This document shows positions 56,400 to 64,000 of a DNA stretch of 64,000 nt, in pieces. Below the pieces are notes generated by a model. The model was given only the letters and a program-made list of their open reading frames with translations, was not told where the DNA came from and made no database searches. Positions within the stretch are counted from its first letter, which is position 1; every line of letters begins with the position of its first letter. The translations under genes were made by a program, and so were the position numbers. The DNA comes from Stenopsyche tienmushanensis (Eukaryota > Arthropoda > Insecta > Trichoptera > Stenopsychidae): the NCBI GenBank assembly GCA_008973525.1, contig WACJ01000295.1, positions 124,001 to 188,000 of the forward strand, read 5' to 3'.

Positions 56400-56790
56400 A
56401 GATTCTTCAAAATATTCTATCCCATGCCCGGTACATTCTCTCGAAAGCCTCAATGGGAATCTCCTTCAGATATGTTGTCATGACCGCCTGGATAGCGTCA
56501 ATGCGATTTTGCGTGCGATCAATGCGATGCCCTAACTAGATATAGGGAGGCAACGATGGCGTTGTTATTTTGTGTTTCGCCAAAAAACTCACAAACGCTT
56601 AAATACACGGCATGATGCAACAACCAAGGTCCCTTTTCCCAGGTTGCTCCTTAAGGCACAAACTCTTTGTATCGAAAAACACAATTAATATTGTTTTCAC
56701 TTTGGATTTGGTCATCCTGGTCTTCTTCGATTTCGGGGACGCTCAGGTGTCCCATTTGGTATTCTGATACTTCATAGGCTTGCTTGAGCA
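56400..56790 (-). pseudogene. Mariner transposase remnant (Mar-3-like)
   Basis: Minus strand: NNINCVFRYKEFVP, a stop, ATWEKGPWLLHHAVYLSVCE and FFGETQNN. This follows the mariner pattern (VHKEFVPxGxT, then LLHHDNAPAHxxxxVREFLAKxQ) with the catalytic aspartate segment lost. A preceding PEIEEDQDDQ-like stretch may be unrelated. Confidence 0.6.
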
Positions 56791-57340
56791 ATTCGTGAAT
56801 TTTGACAGTTTTTTGTGGCCCAACGTTGTTTGGAAGTATCCGTCATAGTGCATCGTAACGTAATCTCGCAACAAAGGTGCACTAAATCACCTCTCTTAAT
56901 TCTACTGATGCTCACATCAGATTGAACTTTGATTCTTTGTAAAGTTACGGGTCCCACCTTACCCAACAGTTCGAAAACATCGCGACTACTAAGGGCGTAT
57001 TAACGATCCATACGTCAGTTGATGTTATTCTCCAAGAGCGTTGACAATCAGAAGTCCCATCTTGATTTTGTTAACTGATACTAGAATACTGAAGGATCGC
57101 CATGGATGTCTTCCACCGACCCTGACTCCGATGACCGATTATATTTCCTTATATTATCCGACACAGGAGATCATATTTTTAGGTTTCTTATGACATGATC
57201 AAAGTACTCTAGTTTGCGCCTTTTTACGACATTGAGTACTTCAACCTGTTTATCTATCAAAGCTAACACATAGGCATTGGTCTTCTGAGCAGTCTCTCGG
57301 AATTTTGGAAAGGTAGTAGTAGAGCTACGCGATGTATTAT
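56791..57340. other. Gene-free DNA
   Basis: No motif was recognised. A minus frame at 56772-56966 is unassigned. Confidence 0.4.
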
Positions 57341-57973
57341 TGTGAGGCTGAGAGGTTAGGAATCATGTACATATGCATGCGCTCTCCCTCACCTCGAAAA
57401 GCGACTTGTCGACCCGCGTCACTGACTCACGGCATAGTTGACTAAAGGCTTATACCTTACCAAACCGGGCATGTCATTAACGCCTCTCGGCATAGTTGAC
57501 AGAATGCTTTGTTTTCCTTAGAAAATTTGAATCGGACACATATTGATTTTTATATATATAGATAAAATTGGTACCTACGCCTTTGGTATTCTTACACGCA
57601 CGTCGGATATAAAAGCGGGGTAGGAGAGTCACTGGTTTAATTTAGATCGAGTCTACAGTTGAGTTTTGAGGCACTGTCCATAACAAGTCTTGGGGTCCGA
57701 CCGCTCGTCTTGGCCGTGGGACGTTATGATCTTCCGATTTTATTCTCCAATTTCGTAGCCGTGGTCTTTATTTTGGTGGAAAACTGTAGACCTGGAGCCA
57801 ACAGTCCTATTTTATTTGCACTATATGGGCCTCCTGTACGACCCTACACTAAACGAACTCTAAGAGGCTTTTCATTTGGAAGTGTCAGCCCCGGTTTAGG
57901 ATGCGGTTGTGGGACTGCGCCTGGTGCTCCCTGTCTACGTAACATTAGTTTTATTTTAATAATTGGAATTACA
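57341..57973 (+). repeat. Possible unrelated solo LTR with TATA promoter
   Basis: It could be bounded by TGT (57341) and ACA (57971-57973). It contains a clear TATAAAAG at 57611, an initiator-like tcactgg about 23 bases later, and two copies of cggcatagttgac (about 57431 and 57488). No primer-binding site, target duplication or second copy was seen. The 105-codon frame at 57659-57976 lies just downstream of the putative start and has no known domain. Confidence 0.3.
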
Positions 57974-58063
57974 TAATATTTGTAAGCATAGATATAATTC
58001 AAATTTTATCGTGGGTCATATAAAGTAACATTTAGGTCACTGGGCATATTTAGACTAATGTAG

Positions 58064-58445
58064 TGTAGCGTAGGCGATTTAATATCCCCACCCAACAGCG
58101 CTGTTAGTTTGAACAGATTAAATTCTCCAGATTAACAGCGACATTTTCCGTCTCTCTCCACGTGCAATGTGTTATTTTAACAGCGCCATCTCTTATGGCC
58201 CTACAGAGACATTGCACCTACATATCGACGGATCACTTCTTGCTCGTGTACCGTTGCCGGTTATTCGGCGGGATTCGGGAGAGTTGTTGGCTTACCTTGG
58301 CTGCGGGAGGTCGTCCCTCCTACAGCCAAATCTCTCTTTCTTTCTTGTGTGGAATACATAGTAATTAGAGAAGAGATTCTTTCTATTCGATGTCCATCTA
58401 TTCCCATCCATTCGTCCAGCAACATCACGATCCGATAAAACCACG
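58064..58445 (+). repeat. LTR-A copy, 3'-truncated
   Basis: It starts tgtagcgtaggcgatttaat, then acagcgctgttag, aacagcgccatctcttatgg, tgctcgtgtaccgttgccgg, gggaggtcgtccctcctaca, gtgtggaatacatagtaatt and ttctattcgatgtccatcta, and ends at gcaacatcacgatccgataa. The terminal ~110 bases are missing, at a breakpoint about 45 bases beyond those of the 30.1-kb and 41.3-kb copies. Confidence 0.82.
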
Positions 58446-61400
58446 GTCGTAAGTAAGGTCGATATTATATTTGATTAAAGCAAATCGTATATTGCAAAAC
58501 TTACCGCAGCGCCACTAGATGGCGTCGCTTCCGCGCGCCTTGTTATTGCGAAATTTAATTAGTGCGTAATTTTTACGCACAAATTATTAGTCAACATCGA
58601 TGTACGTTGAGCGGATGTTACCTGCTCGCACATATGGACACACATACACCCCTGCAGCCATCTGTCACCCGCATAATTCAATTGCGAGTCAGCCGCAGAC
58701 ATAAACTAATTAATTGTTTCGTACTCAGGAAACAGTGCGTCTTTGCACAAGATTGTTGCGAGTGACTAAGTTCGAACGTATTTCGGGGGATCCATCACGA
58801 TAATCCAATTAATACCGCAGAGTCAAAGTTGGAGAGTTACATTCGTGCGATTATCTAGTGTAAAAACTAATTCCGCTCCTACCCCATATAAATTACGCTC
58901 AAAATGCACGAATAGCGCCAAGCGTGGCTAAACTTCGTGGCTGTGAATAATTTATAGATGTTTATATTTGACGTGCCCTGGCAATGAGACACAACGAAGC
59001 TAGCCTTGTCATTTGGGGACTGTGCTGGATGATCATTTGGAATAATGGATATAACGGCAGCGACCAAAAAAAAATTAAATAAAAAAGAAATCCAGGTTAA
59101 AAATGACCTCATTAAAATTCAACGTCAATAGATTACGCCGTTAACATATTACTGCCCAAGCACTCATTTATGCGCAACGATAAATATGGTCATATCATGT
59201 TACTATTTCGAATTGTCGATGTATTTTCAAGCATATTCGAATTGAAATATTAACCAGAAAATGTGTGATAAAAAGATCTAAAGGCGTCATAATTTAAAGT
59301 TGAGATTTTTGCCGACCAAATTGAATGAGATAAAATTTTGGATTTTACTTAAAAAATCACATTTTTTATCATCGAGTCTAGCATTGTCATTTTGGAGTAT
59401 ACATTTTGCTCCATTAAATCCGGAATATGACCCGATTTCTTGACATTTTTCATTAAATTTTGATCATTGATCGTTTTGCCGTGGCGGTTCATCGCGGTTT
59501 CGATGGCTCAAAATAAACGACTTTTTTCGAACCTAATCATATATATAAAAACAATTTTTAGCCAAGATTATTACCCTTTAATGTGGGCATCTTTGGTTAA
59601 ACTGACTGACTTTTAACTTGCTGGGAATTTATTGGACACCTATTTTTGTCTAAAACGATAAAAAAGTAAAAATTATTCTTCATCTTCATATATGATTTTT
59701 GATCTTTATTATAGTGTTTATTGATAAAATTTTAGCTGTTTTGTAATGAATAAATAGATAAATAAATTAATCCGAAGCAGAAATGGCTCAAAACTTATGC
59801 ATCACCCTAATGTACAATGACCTAGAATTCAAAAACGCGTCTACTTACCTGATATTTAAAATCGTACTCGCATTAAAATGATATACATTGTCCTCGTATA
59901 TGTGTGTCATGTTTATATTATGGCATAAGGTGGAAGTCAGCATCGTAATGAGATTTATTCTCTTTGTCAAAGCCGAAATGGAATTCCAACTTTGTTTTGC
60001 TTGTAACTTTATACCAGCCCTTGAAACAAAGTAGAGAGCGCACTATCCTCCAATTTCACACATTCTTCATTAGATTTCTGCCTAATGTTTAGTTTTGTCG
60101 GAAAACAACAGCCTGCTTATTTATGCGTGTAATACAATCATAAACCAACAAGGCGAAAAAATATTAATTTTCATATAATGTCATTGATAAAAATGGCATA
60201 TTTTCAAATAGAGAAGGCCATACATATAAAATAAATCAATGTCTGAAGACTCAATATGAGTTTGTAGAACTTTTGTATTTATTTAAACTTACATACCCAT
60301 ATAGGATATTCAATTGGATGATAAATTTTGTGAACCTATTTTAAAATACCGTTTATTTAATAACTTTGTGTGAGTTCTCAAATTTATTCATCAAATTTTT
60401 ATCAAGCGTGTTTGACTTTTGAATCCCAAATATGAGTTTCAAAGGAAAAAAAATAGATTTTTAGACCTCGATATTAAAATGTTATTTTTTCGTTATGTGA
60501 TGACACACTCTAAATATAAATCCAATACAAAATACCAAAAGCTCTAAAGCTTTTGAGGGAATTCTGAATGTTAGCTCAATAAGTTTAACGATGCAAATCT
60601 CTTGCAGCAAATCTTCTTATTTCCTGCATTATTCAAGTGCTGGAAGAAATTCAATGCCGAAGGACTGAATATGATTTACCATTACTTTATCTTGGGATTT
60701 CAATTTTTGCTTTGTTTATATTCTAATCCTCAAGACAGAAATCAAAATTCATTCATTATATATGATATATCTAGTTAAAAACAACTACACAGGATTTATA
60801 TAAATCTAATGACCGCAAAAAATAAGTATAAATTATGAACAAGATTGTCAACGATACCATAATGAAAATACGTCATTGATCAAGAATGATTTGTACATTT
60901 AAACAATGTGCAAGTGAGCTTCAATTGATAAGACCGACCATGTAGTATGCTATATACTCTATAATCCATGTATTCTTCGATTTGTCCCTCATGGCTGAGG
61001 ATCTGACACCGTTGAAAAGTGACACCCCAGTTGCATGTTTTACATAAGTTGCTTGGCCCTCCATACTCTGGTGGTTGATAGCATATTTCACACCATTTAG
61101 CCCGGACTTGCTTGACGGATTGGTTCCAGGTGTTAATGACGTGTTTAACGTATTAGTTTATTGTATCATCATTTGGGTTTTCTTGGAAAGATAGTTCAGT
61201 GGTTTCCCGTTGTTGGCTACACCACAGAAACTCATCTGAACTTTATCGCGTGGTGGCGATATTGCTGCCTAACACTAGGAATTTAATTGGAGTTACCTTC
61301 TTGCGGTAGAATACAGTATCTTTCAGCTATGGTTGTGTTTTTTATCAAGCTGTGGCATATACTCGCCACTTAACTGGGGTCATCATTGTAGTGTGAAATA

Positions 61401-61479
61401 TTTTATAGAATATTTATAGAATAAACCCCGCCATGAGATTACCTCTCACCATGCTAACCTCAGCGCTCCTTATCTGAAG
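58446..61479. other. Mostly gene-free AT-rich region
   Basis: It holds the CTCF-like motif at 58512 and a small hairpin at 58562-58580 (gtgcgtaa, ttt, ttacgcac). The rest is AT-rich with no recognised repeat or domain. Bases 61000-61430 look like old repeat DNA but were not matched. Confidence 0.45.
58512..58525 (+). promoter_or_regulatory. CTCF-like motif
   Basis: CCACTAGATGGCGT matches 13 of 14 positions of CCASYAGRKGGCRS, a published CTCF core shared by vertebrates and flies as I recall it. It lies in a GC-richer unique patch (about 58500-58550). A motif match alone is weak evidence for binding. Confidence 0.45.
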
Positions 61480-61870
61480 CCGTCATGTTTCCACGGCAGC
61501 TAACTATAAGAGTTGTCCCCCTATTAGCAACACAGGGATATGTGTGGATGTATGGAGGTTCACATATTGGGACCGCTTCGGGTGTTTGCATAAAACTTCA
61601 GGGAGGCAACTCTTTGCCTGTGAGCAACAATCGAACCCCTGCGTTTGCTCATCAAACGCTGCTGAGATAACCCAGCTAACAGCAGTGAAATGTGAAACTG
61701 CCGATTGACCGAACCAATAGGTACTACGAATAACAGAACCGACACGAATACCATGGGGAAAGAGGAGCTCCTGCAGTCCGTCATCTGCTGTAGCTCTTTC
61801 AAACTGAGGTTAAATTTGTGGTGGCAGTGACCTCGTGTTAGTATTCCTTGTTTTGTATAGGCTGTCACGA
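61480..61870 (-). repeat. Family B repeat copy
   Basis: On minus: cactgccaccacaaatttaa, cctcagtttgaaagagctac, agcagatgacggactgcagg, catggtattcgtgtcgg, ttagctgggttatctcagca and gtttgatgagcaaacgcagg, collinear with 48985-49290. Confidence 0.65.
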
Positions 61871-62004
61871 ATCTGTCCGATCTTATGTTATATCGAGATG
61901 ACCATGCATCGTTGCATATCCCAAGTTAACACATTGGTATTCCATGTCTAAGTGGTTGGTAATGGCTTTATTTACTTTTACCTGTGGTGGCTTCTATAGC
62001 TCTA

Positions 62005-62100
62005 TAAGGGAGCCTCGGCCACCAACAGTGCATATCTCTATTCCGTCTGTCCTGGACCTCCTCTCTCTAATTGTCCAATCCGAGACGTGTGGCTCTATTT
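62005..62100 (-). pseudogene. RTE-like LINE C-terminal fragment
   Basis: Minus-strand reading gives ATRLGLDN, a stop, REEVQDRRNR, then PRLPYRAIEA. It is collinear with AARVGLGNWNEHVQDRRK...TLLYRAVGA at 22911-23010 and with the small piece at 52210-52275. Confidence 0.6.
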
Positions 62101-63074
62101 TTTTCACTTTCATTCAATTTCCCAACTTCCACCAAAATCCACATCACAAGTCTTGCCCAATTATTATGGTAGGTTTGTAGAATCGAATCTTTGTATTTAA
62201 GATAAAATTATTATAGCGATTTTAAAAGAAATTAGATATAATAAGTGAGCTAATTATCATTTGCGAGCATTTAAGGCAATCGGGCAGAAATTCAAAGCGA
62301 AACGTCTTAAGTTGACAAAGTCCGACAATTTTCTGAATGAAATAATGCTTTTGAAGTTTTGAGCATTAGCCTCGTAGTGGTTTAGCCTTTATTTACAGAA
62401 GATCCCGGAAATCCCCCAGCACGCCTCTTATTTTAAATATCGCGTTTTTAATCGCCATCCAGGAAGGGATGACCCAATTTCCTTGTCGCCAGGAAGTACC
62501 GTTTGAACTTCGAGCCTTTTTTCCCCTCGCTGATTATTTAAGGAAATTGAATTCGATAATTTAATGAAGTTTACAGAGTTTAATTGGTTTTGGATGGTCC
62601 CGAGGCAGCCTAGACGTATTATGTTTCATGTTTGGATGATATTGTGCAATTTCGCATTCATGATGAAGACCAATTTGTACTTTATCGCGTTAAACACTCG
62701 AGTTGTGGGTCACGATCGTGTCTGAGGAAACTGTAACCTTTTGTAAATAGACAATTATTCTAGACGTAACGATGTTTGCTATTTGCCTTCGGTGATTAAA
62801 CAGAAGCTTCTAATGTCTGAGAAAATAATATCCGGACAAAACAAGGGCGTTTTGCACGTTTTCAGAACATAACGGCCTTTGGAGATCGTTCTATTTGTCA
62901 GTTTGTCCGTGGGGACGATATTTCTGCAGGTCCTACTTTCGTCAGAATAATCAACTTTCCGCCAAATTCCTGTAGCAAGTATACGGTACAAGATCACAAA
63001 GGACGTAGGATTTGTGCCTTTGAAATCTTCAATGTAATCAGCATCTCAAAATATTTATTTTATATGGTAAAAGA
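62101..63074. other. Gene-free region
   Basis: Unique DNA, with GC-richer parts at about 62400-62620. A minus frame (62779-62997) is unassigned. Confidence 0.4.
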
Positions 63075-63197
63075 TATGGCAGGAGGGACGACACGGCCAC
63101 GACCGGTATACAAGTGCAATGTCTCCGCAGGACCACAAGAGATGGCACTGTTAAAATAAAACATTGCACCTGAAGAGAGATGGAAGATGTCGCTGTG
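63075..63197 (-). repeat. LTR-A fragment with internal deletion
   Basis: The sequence atggcaggagggacgacacg jumps directly to gtatacaagtgcaatgtctc, cgcaggaccacaagagatgg and cggaagatgtcgct-like text, so the segment between the cctgcag block and the gcaccttgc block is deleted. The CTCF-like core is mutated here (atggcactg). Confidence 0.72.
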
Positions 63198-64000
63198 AGG
63201 ATTTTCATTATTCCAGATACGACAATTTTATTTATTGATGAATCCAATCCAACAATGGATCCCTCGTTCGTTATTCAATAATCCAATTAGCAAAATTTTT
63301 ACAAGGTATATCTGTCCATGGTTAAAATTGTACTACCTTCTACTAAGACAAAATGGCTTATATCATTTGATAAGATGTTACATGTGAATATTTTACAGTG
63401 CTAACATCTAAGCGTCACATATGCTTGATATTTCATTTCATATATAATAGCCATTGCAGAACAAATATTAAATGAGTTCAATTGAAATCCATTCAATCGA
63501 ATATCATCAAGTACAAAAGATTCTCGATTCAGGAATAGCAGAAATATTGGATGGATATTTCCTAAAAGTCCCAGGATATAAATTCAAACGTCGAATGTAT
63601 TCGTTCCCTAATGGAAATTCAGTAGACCGATGAGCATAATTTACTGTCTTGTAATACTATTGGACATTTTTCCTCAAATTGTTATATCTTAGGATATCTC
63701 ATCCGTTGGATTGGATTGCTTGTCTTATAGTACAATAAAATTATAAATCGATCAATATTTGATCACTGGATTAAAATCGTTGAACTCATTTAAATAATTC
63801 AAAATTAAATCATCATATTTTTAAAATTAAAAATCAATAAATATCCATATAATTATATGTGGTTTTTCACATCAAATGTCCGTTTTTGATTTGTTCAAAT
63901 TCAAACTATGCTTGAACTAACGATGAGCCGCGACGATGGTTGACTATCAACATTGATGACGATTTAATGGACGGATATTGATCATAACTCATCAGCTGCT
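63198..64000. other. Gene-free AT-rich DNA to the window end
   Basis: Nothing recognised. Confidence 0.4.

Noticed and set aside
1..64000. CRISPR array, operon, prophage or bacterial origin
   Set aside because: No regularly spaced identical repeats, no ribosome-binding-site/start series and no long adjacent genes were found. All recognisable coding is eukaryotic transposon debris.

Overview
The window looks like nuclear DNA from an arthropod, most likely an insect. It is strongly AT-rich and carries Tc1/mariner-type transposase relics, R1-like and RTE-like LINE remnants, a tRNA-derived SINE, piggyBac debris and LTR-retrotransposon pieces. No bacterial operon, tRNA or rRNA gene, CRISPR array or intact host protein-coding gene could be recognised. 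The longest open frame (4944-6347, minus) belongs to a 5'-truncated LINE. Species and order cannot be fixed from this sequence alone.

Layout. 0-9 kb: a mariner copy with a LINE 3' tail inside it, a decayed R1-like LINE (3.9-4.7 kb), a younger 5'-truncated LINE with poly(A) and an 11-bp target-site duplication (4.74-6.35 kb), one split copy of a dispersed repeat (6.7-8.3 kb), and an LTR relic with a tRNA-Leu primer-binding site (8.4-8.65 kb). 10-21 kb: solo copies of one LTR family (here called LTR-A), several mariner fragments and several R1-like C-terminal fragments. 22-28 kb: an LTR-A copy interrupted by a 509-bp SINE, RTE-like fragments, a 558-bp mariner copy, and a repeat (family B) interrupted by a 135-bp LINE fragment with a 15-bp target-site duplication. 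28-39 kb: mostly unique DNA, including the only plausible host-gene signal, a GC-rich exon-like block at 32.45-32.84 kb ending in a splice-donor consensus. 39-48 kb: MITEs, the E repeat, mariner and piggyBac remnants. 48-64 kb: more B, LTR-A, LINE and mariner fragments in otherwise unique AT-rich DNA.

The window is best read as an intergenic or intronic region that is a graveyard of transposons with nested insertions. Most informative are (i) the LTR-A family, about 14 copies, with TGT/ACA-type ends and related copies abutting a tRNA-Leu primer-binding site; (ii) LINE 3' ends that share a terminal hairpin in structure but not in sequence; (iii) two LINE insertions and one SINE insertion with readable target-site duplications; (iv) a CTCF-like core carried by many LTR-A copies; and (v) the 32.4-32.8 kb exon/promoter candidate. 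I did not find a convincing new multi-gene system. Family names A-E, F and Mar-1 to Mar-4 are local labels used only here. All similarity statements come from reading the sequence by eye; no database search was run.
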